Shown here one piece after another: positions 1 through 8,938 of a stretch of 64,000 nucleotides of DNA. The first letter of the stretch is position 1. The number at the start of each line of letters is the position of its first letter. The translations under genes were made by a program, and so were the position numbers. Source of the DNA: Paenibacillus xerothermodurans (GTDB lineage Bacteria; Bacillota; Bacilli; Paenibacillales; NBRC-103111); assembly GCF_002220865.2 (NCBI RefSeq), contig NZ_NHRJ02000002.1, positions 639,892-703,891 of the forward strand, written 5' to 3'. The notes beneath the pieces are model-generated. The model made no database searches, was not told the origin of the DNA, and worked only from the letters and a program-made list of their open reading frames with translations.

Positions 1-142
1 GTACTCATCCGTTCATCGGTTATCCCATATTCAGGGTTAAGCCAAATATAGCGGACATTGCCGCTCTATGTCAAGTCAGCCCGGCTGTCGATGTCTGACA
101 GCTCGGCAACCTCCGTACCGGCTGGGCACACGACACAATGTG

Positions 143-397
143 CTACTCCTGCTCGGATTTGTCGGCATTCCCAGGCGGGTCACCCGCAGGCGGAACATGA
201 TCGATGCCTCCCGGATGAAAAGGATGACATTTACATATACGTTTTACAGTCAGCCACGTGCCCTTCACCGAACCATGGATGTCCAAAGCATCCAGCGCAT
301 ACTGCGAGCAGGTGGGATAAAAGCGGCAGGTGGGCGGCTTCAGCGGCGAAATAAATTTGCGGTAGAACTTTACCATAGCTTGCAGCGTCCGCTTCAT
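143..397 (-). CDS. yidD: YidD, membrane protein insertion efficiency factor
   Basis: YidD is a small membrane-associated protein that assists YidC/Sec-dependent insertion of inner-membrane proteins. The product carries the family core in order: [19 protein letters not shown], then CSQYAL and a [13 protein letters not shown] segment, with the conserved Cys residues. At 84 aa it fits the family's usual 70-90 aa. I start it at the ATG at 397, because GGAGG lies five bases upstream and the family begins MKR; an upstream in-frame GTG at 412 overlaps that ribosome binding site. It follows murA by 36 bases on the same strand, so the two are probably co-transcribed. Confidence 0.93.
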   Translation of the reverse strand: MKRTLQAMVKFYRKFISPLKPPTCRFYPTCSQYALDALDIHGSVKGTWLTVKRICKCHPFHPGGIDHVPPAGDPPGNADKSEQE

Positions 398-433
398 TAG
401 AGCCTCCGGCACGGGGTTAACCGGGCAAGCCGC

Positions 434-1735
434 TCACAGCGGCTGGCTCCGGCTGCCGTCGTACGCATTGTCCGCTTCGCTATGCAACGACACTTTCGCT
501 CCGAGTGAGCGGAACAGTTGTATCGCGTTGTCATAGCCTCGTTCGATATGTTCAACACCGGATATGCGGGTAATGCCTTCCGTAGCCAACCCGGCCAGCA
601 GCAGACACGTGCCTGCTCTTACGTCGGTCGCATGCACCCAGCTGCCTCTGAGTGGAGCGCCGCCCTTGATAAACGCACTCTCTTTCCGAAGCTCCACATT
701 GGCACCTAATCGCTTCAACTGTTGCAAGTGGTTGAATCGCTGCGGATACACCCGCTCCGTTACGATGCTCTTGCCCTGTGCCTGCGTGAGCAGCGCGGTT
801 AAAGGCTGCTGCAGATCCGTCGCGAAGCCCGGATACATGCCCGTTCTGACACGTGTTGCCCGCAGCCGCCCTGTCGAATGTGCAGTCACGCTCTGGTCGG
901 TTACCTCGATCTCCAGACCGATCTCCTGCAATTTGGCGGTGCACGAGCTCATATGCTCGGGGATGACGTTGTTCACTGTGATGCTCCCCCCGTTAATACC
1001 TGCCGCCATGAGGAGCGAGCCGGCGATGAGCCGGTCGGGTATGACCGTGTAGCAGCCACCGCCCAAGAAAGGCACGCCCTCGACACGTATTTGTTCCGTC
1101 CCCGCCCCCGATATCTTGGCACCTAGCTGGTTGAGGAAGTTGGCTGTATCCACGACTTCCGGGTCTAACGCGGCATTGAACAAACGAGTTTTGCCCTGCG
1201 CCCGCACCGCCGCCAACATCGCGTTGATTGTTGCGCCCGACGTAATGGTGTCGAAATAAATGTCTGCGCCGCGCAGCGCTCTCGCTTCCACCACATAATA
1301 ATCCTTGTGAAAGGTAACTTCCGCGCCCAGCAGACGAAACGCTTTAATGTGCTGATCGATCGGCCGTGACACAAAATCATCTCCGCCGGGAAAACCTACG
1401 GTGACCTTGCCGAACTTCGCCAGCAGCGCTCCGACGAAATAGTAGGACGCCCTGTAAGAGGAAGCTTTGCCAGGATCGATAATCGTGCTGTGCAGGAAGC
1501 GGGGATCCAATACCACGTCTCCCGACGGCAAGCGGTCCAGATGCAAGCCGATATCTTTGCCTATTTGCCGAATGACACGAAAGTCATAGATGTCCGGAAT
1601 GCCTTCCAGCGTTACCACAGCATCAGCCAAACAACAAGCGGCCAGCAGGGCAAGTGAGCTGTTTTTAGAGCCTTGTATCGAAACAGTCCCGTGCAGCGGG
1701 CCTGATTTTTGAACTTGTATGTATTTCAATGACAA
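434..1735 (-). CDS. murA: UDP-N-acetylglucosamine 1-carboxyvinyltransferase (MurA type) with Cys-to-Asp active site
   Basis: MurA transfers enolpyruvate from PEP to UDP-GlcNAc in the cytoplasm, the first committed step of peptidoglycan synthesis. The 433-aa length is normal. Visible motifs are GSKNS (Lys24/Asn25, the catalytic pair), YRASYY (Arg95), ATDLQQP (catalytic Asp) and ERGY near the C-terminus. The active-site loop normally reads PGGCAIGSRP; here it is PGGDDFVSRP, so the PEP-binding, fosfomycin-target Cys is Asp119. Asp at this place is known in mycobacterial and chlamydial MurA, which are active and fosfomycin-resistant. Translation starts at a TTG at 1735 after an AAGGTAGG site. It could be a second MurA paralogue rather than the housekeeping copy. 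Confidence 0.9.
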   Translation of the reverse strand: MSLKYIQVQKSGPLHGTVSIQGSKNSSLALLAACCLADAVVTLEGIPDIYDFRVIRQIGKDIGLHLDRLPSGDVVLDPRFLHSTIIDPGKASSYRASYYFVGALLAKFGKVTVGFPGGDDFVSRPIDQHIKAFRLLGAEVTFHKDYYVVEARALRGADIYFDTITSGATINAMLAAVRAQGKTRLFNAALDPEVVDTANFLNQLGAKISGAGTEQIRVEGVPFLGGGCYTVIPDRLIAGSLLMAAGINGGSITVNNVIPEHMSSCTAKLQEIGLEIEVTDQSVTAHSTGRLRATRVRTGMYPGFATDLQQPLTALLTQAQGKSIVTERVYPQRFNHLQQLKRLGANVELRKESAFIKGGAPLRGSWVHATDVRAGTCLLLAGLATEGITRISGVEHIERGYDNAIQLFRSLGAKVSLHSEADNAYDGSRSQPL

Positions 1736-2121
1736 CGACCTACCTTCTCTTCAAAATAGTCGTATCGCACGACCGCCAAATCAGAGTGCATTGTTACTGA
1801 TGTTCAGCATTGGTCAGTCTACCTCATTTTATAACAGGTGATTAACGATTTACAGTGTTGCATATAACAATTTACGATCACCCTGTTGGATTTAAGACAG
1901 TAGACCCAGTCATAGTGTGACAAAAAGCAACTTAAGAACTAGATGTGGCATAATAAGTATCAAACCTTAGACCTACATATGGCTAGCGTGTCGGTAAATC
2001 TACTTTGAATTGCAGTGAGTACACGTTAAAAAATGGCGCGGCGGCTGTGTTGCGGGGATTTGGTTTGTGGAAGTATAGGAGATCATAAGGAAAGAATGAA
2101 AAATAATGTGCACAGTATGGC
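1736..2121. other. Gene-free, AT-richer stretch upstream of murA
   Basis: I see no open frame with a ribosome binding site and no family resemblance in any frame. The stretch is AT-richer than the flanking genes and must hold the murA promoter on the minus strand, but no box was convincing enough to mark. Confidence 0.5.
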
Positions 2122-2155
2122 AAAAAAAGCGGCTACCACAATCGGGTATCCGCTT
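2122..2155 (-). terminator. Rho-independent terminator of the aldo/keto reductase pair
   Basis: Read on the minus strand, arms 2144-2155 and 2127-2137 pair (AAGCGG-x-TACC) and are followed by a run of seven T. It lies 20 bases past the stop of the gene ending at 2175. Confidence 0.8.
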
Positions 2156-2174
2156 ATCCTGATCCATTTTCTCA

Positions 2175-3053
2175 TCAGGCTATAGATGTCGGTGCTCCAA
2201 AAGGAGACTCGTATCCAATAATTCCGCTCAAAATGCGATGGGCATCATCGTCGCTCATCGAGCCGAACCGCTGCGCCGCATCCACGATTTTGGGGAATAA
2301 GTGTACGTCGCCGGCGGTAGCGAATCCTGACACACCCGGGAAAGACATGACGAAATGGACGCATGCGTCGATGATTGCCTGATTATCAAAGGGCTCATAC
2401 CAGGTGGAGTATGGGCGCTGTGCATCCGCCGGCCACGGTCCTTTGGCGATCGCCTTGATCACTCGCAGGGCGACGTCGCGCTTTCCGGTCTCCTCAAGAA
2501 GCCGGTCAAACGGATCACGGTACTCCGGCAGCGAGTACAGCCGGTAGTTGAGCGGGAGCAGCACGGTGTCGAAATCAAAGCGGCCAAGCGCTTCCAAATG
2601 TGTCGATGGTGCTTGGTGGCCGTGGCCGGTAATACCTATGTGTTTCACGATCCCTTCTTCTTTCGCCTCTAATGCCGCTTCCAGCGATCCTCCCTTGGCC
2701 GTGCATTTATCCAATTCCTCGATCGTACCGACGGCATGCAGCTGCAGGAGGTCGATGCCGTCGACCTGAAGTCGCTCCAGCGAGCGGTAAATCTCTGCCT
2801 TGGCTTTGTCTTTGGTGCGCTCGCCCGTTTTGGTCGCGAGAAAGATGTCATCCCGCATGCGCGGCATCCAAGGCCCCATTCTCAGTTCCGCATCGCCGTA
2901 GCTAGCCGCAGTGTCGAAATGATTGACTCCATGCTTGAGAGCATGTGCTATGGAAGCATCGGCCTCCTCTTGAGTCACCTGTCCAAGACTGGCCGCGCCA
3001 AACATCACAACCGAGCTGTTGTAGCCGATACGTCCCATCCTTCGTTTTTCCAT
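2175..3053 (-). CDS. Aldo/keto reductase family protein
   Basis: An NAD(P)H-dependent oxidoreductase of the aldo/keto reductase TIM-barrel superfamily, cytosolic, substrate unknown. The catalytic tetrad can be read: Asp and Tyr in FDTAASYGD, Lys in LATKTGE, His in LLQLHAVG. The start is the ATG at 3053, which has GGAGGAG seven bases upstream; a longer frame to 3089 would run into the preceding gene. The product is 292 aa, slightly short for the family. The upstream reductase gene ends 22 bases away on the same strand, so they form a two-gene operon closed by the terminator at 2122-2155. Confidence 0.88.
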   Translation of the reverse strand: MEKRRMGRIGYNSSVVMFGAASLGQVTQEEADASIAHALKHGVNHFDTAASYGDAELRMGPWMPRMRDDIFLATKTGERTKDKAKAEIYRSLERLQVDGIDLLQLHAVGTIEELDKCTAKGGSLEAALEAKEEGIVKHIGITGHGHQAPSTHLEALGRFDFDTVLLPLNYRLYSLPEYRDPFDRLLEETGKRDVALRVIKAIAKGPWPADAQRPYSTWYEPFDNQAIIDACVHFVMSFPGVSGFATAGDVHLFPKIVDAAQRFGSMSDDDAHRILSGIIGYESPFGAPTSIA

Positions 3054-3075
3054 TGTACTTCTCCTCCCGGAACAC

Positions 3076-4044
3076 TTATTTTTCCTCACTCCGGTCCGTC
3101 GCGGGCGGCGGGGCGATCGTTAAGGCGTCGATCTCCTTGCGCCAGTCCGGTGACATCTCAATCTCCAGTGCCGCCAGAGAGGGCTCCAATTGTTCTATGC
3201 TGCGAGCTCCGATAATCGGAGCGGTAACGCCCGGATGAGACATTACCCAGGCAACCGCCAGAGTTGCCGGGTGCAGCTCCCGCAGCGCCGCATACTCCGC
3301 GAAACGTTCCGCTACCTCATAGTACATGTGCTCTGCGTATCGCTTACCGTACAGTTCCTGATCCACCAGACGACCTTGGGCAGGCCTCTTCTGTTTGCCA
3401 TACTTACCGGTCAAAAGACCCCCGCCGAGCGGGCTGTACGCAATAACTCCGACCTGTTCCGATTGCGCAAGCGGCAGAATTTCTACTTCCGCCTGTCGTT
3501 TGACGAGATTGTACATCGGCTGAATGCATTCAAAGCGGGCCAGCCCGGCTTTGTCCGATACGCCGAGCGCTTTAGCGATTTGCCACGCTGCCCAGTTACT
3601 GACTGCAGGATACAGGATTTTGCCCTGGCGCTGCAGGTCGTCCAATGCCCGCAGCGTTTCTTCTATCGCCGTGTCGGCATCAAAATGGTGGATGAAGTAC
3701 AAATCCAGCCTGTCCGTCCCAAGCCGCTTCAGGCTTCGTTCGACAGAGAGCATAATATGCCTGCGTGATGCCCCGCGGGCATTGACATCCTTACCCATCG
3801 GCATGCACACTTTCGACGTGAGAACGATTTCATCCCGGCAATCAGCTATACACCGCCCGAGGAGCTCCTCCGCACGACCTTTGCTGTAAACATCAGCACA
3901 GTCAAAAAAGTTAATACCCGCCTCTCTGCATCGTCGGAACATGGCGATTGACTCCGCTTCGTCTGCATTGCCCCCGAATGACATCGTGCCAAAGCATAAG
4001 CTGGATACCTGTATGCCTGTTTTCCCCAACGTACGATACCGCAT
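3076..4044 (-). CDS. Aldo/keto reductase family protein
   Basis: A second cytosolic NADPH-type aldo/keto reductase, closest in pattern to the broad AKR group that includes YajO/Tas-like enzymes. Tetrad residues are in [11 protein letters not shown] (Asp, Tyr), LTSKVC (Lys) and YFIHHFD (His); the cofactor-binding end reads PIIGARS. Two start codons are possible; I prefer the ATG at 4044, nine bases after AAAGGAGG, over the ATG at 4050 only three bases after it. It is the first gene of the pair with the reductase at 2175-3053 and points away from the third reductase at 4258. Substrate not predictable. Confidence 0.88.
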   Translation of the reverse strand: MRYRTLGKTGIQVSSLCFGTMSFGGNADEAESIAMFRRCREAGINFFDCADVYSKGRAEELLGRCIADCRDEIVLTSKVCMPMGKDVNARGASRRHIMLSVERSLKRLGTDRLDLYFIHHFDADTAIEETLRALDDLQRQGKILYPAVSNWAAWQIAKALGVSDKAGLARFECIQPMYNLVKRQAEVEILPLAQSEQVGVIAYSPLGGGLLTGKYGKQKRPAQGRLVDQELYGKRYAEHMYYEVAERFAEYAALRELHPATLAVAWVMSHPGVTAPIIGARSIEQLEPSLAALEIEMSPDWRKEIDALTIAPPPATDRSEEK

Positions 4045-4187
4045 CAGCATTTCCCTCCTTTGGGTCTCACACCGTCTCCATTCTATAGAAAAATGATGGA
4101 AAATATAAGGAGTGACGATCAGTTAATTAAGTTACCCCGGCGTAAGGATAGAACCGGTGAGATAGTAAGGCAAGTAATTTTCAGTAC

Positions 4188-4216
4188 TTAACAAATACCT
4201 GCCGGTTCTCTATAAT
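4188..4216 (+). promoter_or_regulatory. Probable sigma-A promoter of the aldo/keto reductase at 4258
   Basis: TTAACA (4188-4193), 17-base spacer, TATAAT (4211-4216). Only one base differs from the combined consensus. It would give a leader of about 35 bases. Confidence 0.7.
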
Positions 4217-4257
4217 GGCACTACGTCACATCTATCAAGTATATTGGAGGGTATCCT

Positions 4258-5199
4258 GTGAAGTATCGCAAACTTGGCAACAGCGGGCTACGAGTAAGTG
4301 AGATTAGCTTAGGCAGCTGGATGACTTACGGCGGATACGTTGACAACGACAGGTCGGTAAAATCAATCGAGCAAGCTTATGATCTAGGCGTGAACTTTTT
4401 CGATACCGCCAATGTGTACGAGCGGGGCGAAGCCGAGAAAGTGATGGGCAAGGTACTTCAAGCTTATCCGAGAGAATCATATGTGCTGGCGACCAAAGTG
4501 TTCGGGGCAATGGGCGAAGGACCGAACGACCGCGGGCTCTCGCGCAAGCACGTGATAGAGCAGTGTAACGCCAGCTTGCAGCGTCTCGGAGTCGACTATG
4601 TAGATCTTTACTATTGCCACCGTTTCGATCCTGAAACGCCTTTGGAAGAAACACTGCGCGCGCTGGATGATCTCGTCACGCAGGGCAAAGTATTGTATGT
4701 CGGCGTGAGCGAATGGACGGCGGCTCAGATGGTGGAAGCGCTCGCGATAGCCGATAAATACTTGTTGGACCGCATCATCGTGAATCAGCCGGTATACAAC
4801 ATGTTTAACCGTTACATAGAAAAAGAAATCATTCCGACAGGAGAAGCCAAGGGGATCAGCCAAGTCGTGTTCTCGCCGCTTGCGCAGGGTATCCTCACCG
4901 GAAAATACCGCAAAGGAGCCGGAGTGCCGGCAGAAAGCCGCGCTGCGAGCAAAAATTGGGGCGAAGACAAATTAACGGCAGACCAATTGGACAAAGTCGA
5001 GAAATTAGCCGGTATTGCCGATGAGCTGGGCATGAAAGTGTCGCAGCTGGCATTAGCTTGGACCCTCAGACAGCCTAACGTCTCGAGCGCGCTTGTGGGT
5101 GCGAGCCGGCCGGAACAAGTGATCGAGAACTGTGCCGCATCCGGCATCGAGCTGTCGGCCGACGTGCTGCAATCGATCGAAGACATCTTGCAGCAATGA
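4258..5199 (+). CDS. Aldo/keto reductase, potassium-channel beta-subunit / YghZ-like group
   Basis: A 313-aa aldo/keto reductase, cytosolic and NADPH-dependent by family. The tetrad is seen in FFDTANVYERG (Asp, Tyr), VLATKVFG (Lys) and DLYYCHRFDPE (His). The spacing and the segments SPLAQGILTGKYR and LVGASRPEQ resemble the Kv-beta/YghZ branch, whose members reduce methylglyoxal-like aldehydes; that substrate is inference only. It starts with GTG at 4258, seven bases after GGAGGG. It has its own promoter and a strong terminator immediately downstream, so it is monocistronic and divergent from the other two reductases. Confidence 0.9.
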   Translation: MKYRKLGNSGLRVSEISLGSWMTYGGYVDNDRSVKSIEQAYDLGVNFFDTANVYERGEAEKVMGKVLQAYPRESYVLATKVFGAMGEGPNDRGLSRKHVIEQCNASLQRLGVDYVDLYYCHRFDPETPLEETLRALDDLVTQGKVLYVGVSEWTAAQMVEALAIADKYLLDRIIVNQPVYNMFNRYIEKEIIPTGEAKGISQVVFSPLAQGILTGKYRKGAGVPAESRAASKNWGEDKLTADQLDKVEKLAGIADELGMKVSQLALAWTLRQPNVSSALVGASRPEQVIENCAASGIELSADVLQSIEDILQQ

Positions 5200-5215
5200 G
5201 CTCCCGCAGATTAGG

Positions 5216-5282
5216 AAAAAAGGCAGCTAACGTGCACGTTGAACGACCCAGTTCAGTTGCACATTAGCTGCCTCTTTTTTTG
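5216..5282. terminator. Bidirectional terminator between convergent genes
   Basis: A near-perfect 16-bp stem (5221-5236 with 5258-5273) is flanked by A-run and T-run on its two sides. It serves the reductase on the plus strand. The last codons and stop of the minus-strand gene ending at 5264 lie inside its right arm. Confidence 0.9.
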
Positions 5283-5707
5283 ATTGTCTTCTTTTTGCCG
5301 GCGGTCGTCCGGGCAGCCGCTGGGAGCGCCCGAAGACTCGCCGTTTGTGCCTTCGGCCCGCCGATCAACCCGATCAATTTGAACATCGGTCCCATCTGCT
5401 GACACAGCTTATAGAATTTCTGCACCTTCGTCATCCACGCCATAATCCCGTCGAGACCACCGATGCCGTTGAAAAATGACCACCCGGTGGAAATCGCGTT
5501 CCACGCGCTCAGATTCGCCTGTTCGCGATCATATGCCGGTTCCGGCGGCACGTTGAACAGCCCGTCAAATTCAGGGGATGCCCCGTACCGCGGTTTGGGA
5601 CGTTTCACGGCGGGACGTTGGTTGATGCGCGCGGGCTTCGCCTTTATTCGGTATTTGGATGAACGCTTGGAAGCTTGACTCTGCCGTGCCCTACTTCCTT
5701 TTTCCAT
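5264..5707 (-). CDS. Hypothetical basic protein with VrrA/YqfQ-like C-terminal pattern
   Basis: A 147-aa protein of unknown function. The N-terminal third is rich in Lys, Arg and Ser (residues 1-40), followed by a Pro/Tyr segment and then the pattern GLDGIMAWMTKVQKFYK and QQMGPMFKLIG at about 83-114, which resembles the C-terminal pattern of the spore-associated VrrA/YqfQ proteins; the tail is Lys-rich. I start it at the ATG at 5707 (AAGGA 11 bases upstream). The open frame runs on upstream to 6214, but that part overlaps another small gene in a different frame. It could be a spore protein; that is inference. Confidence 0.55.
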   Translation of the reverse strand: MEKGSRARQSQASKRSSKYRIKAKPARINQRPAVKRPKPRYGASPEFDGLFNVPPEPAYDREQANLSAWNAISTGWSFFNGIGGLDGIMAWMTKVQKFYKLCQQMGPMFKLIGLIGGPKAQTASLRALPAAARTTAGKKKTIKKRGS

Positions 5708-5856
5708 ACAGATCCCAGTCCTTTGCCAGTAATCTTGTTCAAGCGGTATCGCCTGCAATAACCTACTTGTCTCTGATACTGTATGTGACGGGAGGAAGAA
5801 AGGGTTGTGCCTTGGACCATTAACAAGCAAAATGTGCTTCCGCTGGCAAGCTCGCT

Positions 5857-6039
5857 TCAGCCTAGCTGCGGAGGCGTTACCCAACCTGCAAAAATCGCGT
5901 AATAAAAAAGGAATGTCGTGATTATGCCTAACACAAAAAGCAAAAGGCTGAGCTTGTGCTTCTTCTGAAACAAGGTGAGCATTGCCCCGCTGTAGAAAGA
6001 CCCCATAATCAGGATGAACAAAATGAAAAGTATAATCAT
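5857..6039 (-). CDS. Small hydrophobic protein with two membrane segments
   Basis: A 60-aa protein with two predicted membrane helices (about residues 2-22 and 31-52) separated by a short basic loop QKKHK. No family recognised. The ATG at 6039 is preceded by AAAGGAG at 11 bases, which together with the composition makes a real gene likely. It lies downstream of the broken sigma-factor locus on the same strand, but its link to it is unclear. Confidence 0.5.
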   Translation of the reverse strand: MIILFILFILIMGSFYSGAMLTLFQKKHKLSLLLFVLGIITTFLFYYAIFAGWVTPPQLG

Positions 6040-6188
6040 TGCAGCTGTTGTCTCCTTTTGTCAACATCGTGTGGATATCATTTACTGTAGCACCTTTCTG
6101 TTGGAAAATCGAGCATGTCTCTTGAGCGGGGCGCGTCATCACAATCAAAACCGGAGCTCGTTCGAGCCGTTGCACCATCTTGAGCAAT

Positions 6189-6401
6189 TCACCGCCGGTC
6201 AGTTCGATTTCCACTGCCCGGCGTGCCCCACTTGGCCGTTCGAATCCAAGCTGCTGTGCGCAACTCCCTCTGCAGTTTCGTGTGCAAGGCCATCCAAGAA
6301 GGGCGTGGCTCTGGGATGACGAAGGGCATCATTCGGTCACTATCTTCGGCCGCTTCATCGAACAACCGTTCAAAGTCGGCATCGAAATCGGAATTGCTCA
6401 T
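6189..6401 (-). CDS. Short protein translationally coupled to the ECF sigma gene; possible degraded anti-sigma
   Basis: A 70-aa acidic-to-basic protein. Its ATG overlaps the sigma-factor stop (ATGA at 6398-6401), the arrangement usual for a sigma factor and its regulator. The N-terminal part (MSNSDFDADFERLFDEA) looks like a real soluble domain. No membrane helix follows, although anti-sigma factors of ECF type normally have one, so the gene may be truncated. Function not established. Confidence 0.45.
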   Translation of the reverse strand: MSNSDFDADFERLFDEAAEDSDRMMPFVIPEPRPSWMALHTKLQRELRTAAWIRTAKWGTPGSGNRTDRR

Positions 6402-6978
6402 GTGTCATCCACCCTCCATTCCTGCTGCACTTTTCGCTTAATTGCTTCTCTCGACCGGAATAATGATTGGCGTATTTTCTCCTCCGACACACCCAGTCTT
6501 TCTGCCATTTCCTTATAGGATAATTGTTCGATCCAACGCATTTGGATAACCTGCCTGTGAATCGGTTTCAATTGATGAATATAATGAATGATAGCTTCCT
6601 TCAACAGTTTCGCTTCAATTTGAGATTCTGTGGAATTTATGTGGCCAGTCATTAAAGGAATGGCGTTTTCCATGTAGACGTCCTCGGAAAGGAGTTCGTC
6701 ACGCTTTTTTTTATTTTTCCGTAAATAGCTGATCGTTGTATTCCGGGCGATGGCACGCAGCCACGGTTTCAGCCGGGCCCGGTTCACATCGTGCGGGCAT
6801 TTGCGGATGATCCCTATAAATGAGTCCTGAATGATATCCTCCGCCGCGGTATGTTCTTTCACTACATACATAATCATAGGATGACCAACCGGTAAAACTC
6901 AGCATATACCTGTTCCTGCAGCACGGGATCAACGGACCTGATATCTCCCGTGAGCAGCAGTAAAATCGAATTAGACAT
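6398..6978 (-). pseudogene. ECF-type RNA polymerase sigma factor, frameshifted near the N-terminus
   Basis: The gene encodes an extracytoplasmic-function sigma factor: region 2 (AAEDIIQDSFIGIIRK, ARLKPWLRAIARN) and region 4 helix-turn-helix (LSYKEMAERLGVSEEKIRQS). The ribosome binding site GGAGG and true ATG lie at 6978, giving about 32 N-terminal residues ending in YRLV. One base is then missing near 6884, probably one C of a CC pair, and the remaining 159 residues continue in the next frame from 6883. Unless this is a sequencing error, no full-length factor is made. An internal ATG at 6877 would give a protein lacking the first part of region 2. Confidence 0.8.
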
Positions 6979-7063
6979 GATGCCTCCAAGTGCAATTTTT
7001 GGAATTGTTTATGATATTTTCTATTTTATGTACGAATTCCATGTTATAAAAGAATTGGTCAAT

Positions 7064-7119
7064 AAACAAGCGCATCGTCGGCTGCCTGGACATCAATGCA
7101 GTTTACGATGCGCTTGTTT
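7064..7119. terminator. Perfect 15-bp inverted repeat, probable terminator
   Basis: Arms 7064-7078 and 7105-7119 are exactly complementary with a 26-base loop. It sits between the fabH pseudogene and the sigma-factor gene, both on the minus strand. The T-run after it is weak, so termination is inferred from position. Confidence 0.5.
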
Positions 7120-7204
7120 GCGTTGCTGTTCTATCAGAAATACATAAACATGAGTTAGACATGTCATCAACTCATTTGTTGAAAGCGAGAGGGGCCCGCT
7201 TTAC

Positions 7205-7832
7205 TCAGTCAATTTCGTAGGAAATGCGAGGTGGATTCACCGGCGCAGGCAGTTTCAGCTCCAACAGTAAGCCGGCCTGAACCAAGCCTCCGCCAAACCC
7301 GTACAGCAGCACGCGGTCCCTGCTCTTGACTCTGCCGGCACGAAGCCCGAGATCCAGCGCGAGCGGCGTGGTTGCCGCCGACGTATTGCCGAAACGAACC
7401 AGACTGTATAAAGTCCTTTCCATGGAAAATCCGCTTTTCTCGCAGAGCGGCTCGATGATCCGCAAATTCGCACTGTGCGGAATAAACCAATCCACCTCGC
7501 CTGCGGTGAGTCCGCCTTTTTCTAATAATGAGCGAATGCCGTCAGGGACTGTACGCACCGCCCATCGAAACACTTCCTTGCCATTTTGCACCAGATATCG
7601 GCTGGAGCCGAGCTCGACTCCGTTGAGTTGGGTGGACCAAATCGGCCACCGCAGCCACGCATAAATCGCTGGTATATTCATCCGGCCGGCGAATTCGGCG
7701 TTCACGGATGCCGGTGCGCTGCACGATCCATTCGTCACTTGTGTCGACGAGCCCTTCCAAATCATAATTGGTCAATTTTCTTTCTGGGACGTAGGTGCCA
7801 AGGGCGGTAATGCTCGCTTTCTGCAGGAACAA
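7205..7832 (-). pseudogene. fabH: 3-oxoacyl-ACP synthase III (FabH) with internal deletion and frameshift
   Basis: FabH condenses acyl-CoA with malonyl-ACP to start fatty acid synthesis. From a TTG at 7832 (GAGGAG upstream) the first 65 residues are a normal FabH start ([19 protein letters not shown]). At about 7625-7640 the sequence jumps, in another frame, to the C-terminal third ([14 protein letters not shown], then FIPHSANLRIIEP with the catalytic His and RFGNTSAAT with the catalytic Asn). About 140 codons, including the catalytic Cys region, are missing, and the frames do not join. The gene cannot make an active enzyme. Another fabH must exist elsewhere if the pathway is intact. Confidence 0.9.
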
Positions 7833-7868
7833 GTCCGTCCACTCCTCAATTCGAATTATTACCTAGTA

Positions 7869-7885
7869 TTAGTATCTAGTGCTAA
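7869..7885 (-). promoter_or_regulatory. FapR operator
   Basis: TTAGCACTAGATACTAA on the minus strand matches 14 of 17 positions of the FapR consensus TTAGTACCTRDTACTAA. FapR is the malonyl-CoA-responsive repressor of lipid synthesis in Bacillales. It lies just downstream of the -10 box of the fabH promoter. Confidence 0.75.
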
Positions 7886-7890
7886 TTATG

Positions 7891-7919
7891 AGTATAATTT
7901 TCTCCCACATCGTTGTCAA
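7891..7919 (-). promoter_or_regulatory. Sigma-A promoter of fabH
   Basis: Minus strand TTGACA (7914-7919), 17-base spacer, TATACT (7891-7896). The FapR box covers the expected transcription start. Confidence 0.8.
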
Positions 7920-7933
7920 TAATGCCCCGAATG

Positions 7934-7965
7934 AAAAAAAGCACCCTACGACGATGAAGGGCGCT
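7934..7965 (-). terminator. Terminator of msrAB
   Basis: Minus-strand stem AGCGCCCT / AGGGTGCT followed by seven T, 16 bases past the msrAB stop. Confidence 0.85.
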
Positions 7966-7981
7966 GACTGAATATGACTAT

Positions 7982-8938
7982 TTATTTGAACAACGCTAAG
8001 TATTCGGCATAGCCTTCCTTTTCCAGCTGATCCTTCGGTATAAATCTCAGCGCCGCGGAATTGATGCAATAGCGCAATCGGGTAGGTCCCGGGCCGTCGT
8101 TAAAAACATGCCCCAAGTGTGAATCGGCTTCTTGGCTGCGAACCTCGGTACGCACCATTCCGTGGGTCAAATCGATTTCTTCTTGCACCGCTGACTCTTT
8201 TACCGGCTTGGTAAAGCTCGGCCATCCGCAGCTCGAATCGAATTTGTCTTTCGAAGAAAACAGCGGCTGTCCGGACACTATGTCGACATAAATGCCCTCT
8301 TCCTTGTGATTCCAAAACTCGTTGTGGAAGGGCGGCTCTGTACCGTTATTTTGAGTGACCTCGAATTGCATAGGAGTCAATTTGCTGAGCTCTGCTTCGT
8401 CTTTCTTCGGAGCCCAATGTCGTTTGAGGAAATCATCCCTGCCCGAGCCTTTCCGGTACATTTTGTAACGTAAAGGGTTTTTCTTATAGTAGTCCTGATG
8501 ATACTCCTCGGCTGGGTAAAATGTGCCTGCCGGTACGATCTCGGTGACGATCGGCTTGTCAAATCTTCCGCTTGCCTGGACCGCCTGCTTCGACTCTTCC
8601 GCTATCTGCCGCTGCTGTTCATTATGATAAAAGATAGCGGTTCGATACGAATGTCCCTTATCGTGAAACTGCCCCTCTATATCCGTGGGATCAATTTGCT
8701 GCCAAAAAATCTCAACCAGCTTGGAATACGACATGATGCTGGGATCGAACACGATTTGCACGGCTTCCGCATGCCCCGTTGTCTCCTCGCACACCTCTTC
8801 ATACGACGGATTTTCTTTATGTCCGCCGGTATATCCGGAAATCACCTTGATTATGCCTGGCATCTGATCGAACGGTTTCACCATGCACCAAAAGCATCCG
8901 CCGGCGAATGTGGCTAATTCGAATTTATTTTGCTCCAT
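7982..8938 (-). CDS. msrAB: Fused peptide-methionine sulfoxide reductase MsrA/MsrB
   Basis: A bifunctional 318-aa cytosolic enzyme that repairs methionine S-sulfoxide (MsrA part) and R-sulfoxide (MsrB part) in oxidised proteins using thioredoxin. The MsrA domain is at about 1-165, with the catalytic GGCFWC at residues 14-19. The MsrB domain is at about 175-310, with CGWPSFTKP and the catalytic Cys in [11 protein letters not shown]. The two CxxC zinc pairs of many MsrBs are absent ([11 protein letters not shown]), so this is the zinc-free form. The start ATG at 8938 has GGAGGAA upstream. Single-gene unit with its own terminator. PerR-like and SodC-like genes elsewhere in the window fit an oxidative-stress role. 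Confidence 0.95.
   Translation of the reverse strand: MEQNKFELATFAGGCFWCMVKPFDQMPGIIKVISGYTGGHKENPSYEEVCEETTGHAEAVQIVFDPSIMSYSKLVEIFWQQIDPTDIEGQFHDKGHSYRTAIFYHNEQQRQIAEESKQAVQASGRFDKPIVTEIVPAGTFYPAEEYHQDYYKKNPLRYKMYRKGSGRDDFLKRHWAPKKDEAELSKLTPMQFEVTQNNGTEPPFHNEFWNHKEEGIYVDIVSGQPLFSSKDKFDSSCGWPSFTKPVKESAVQEEIDLTHGMVRTEVRSQEADSHLGHVFNDGPGPTRLRYCINSAALRFIPKDQLEKEGYAEYLALFK

Noticed and set aside
5708-6214. Upstream extension of the hypothetical gene ending at 5264 as one 316-residue protein
   Set aside because: The added part overlaps the two-helix membrane gene in another frame and has no ribosome binding site at its GTG; the ATG at 5707 fits better. The first 60 residues of the extension look protein-like, so this is not fully settled.
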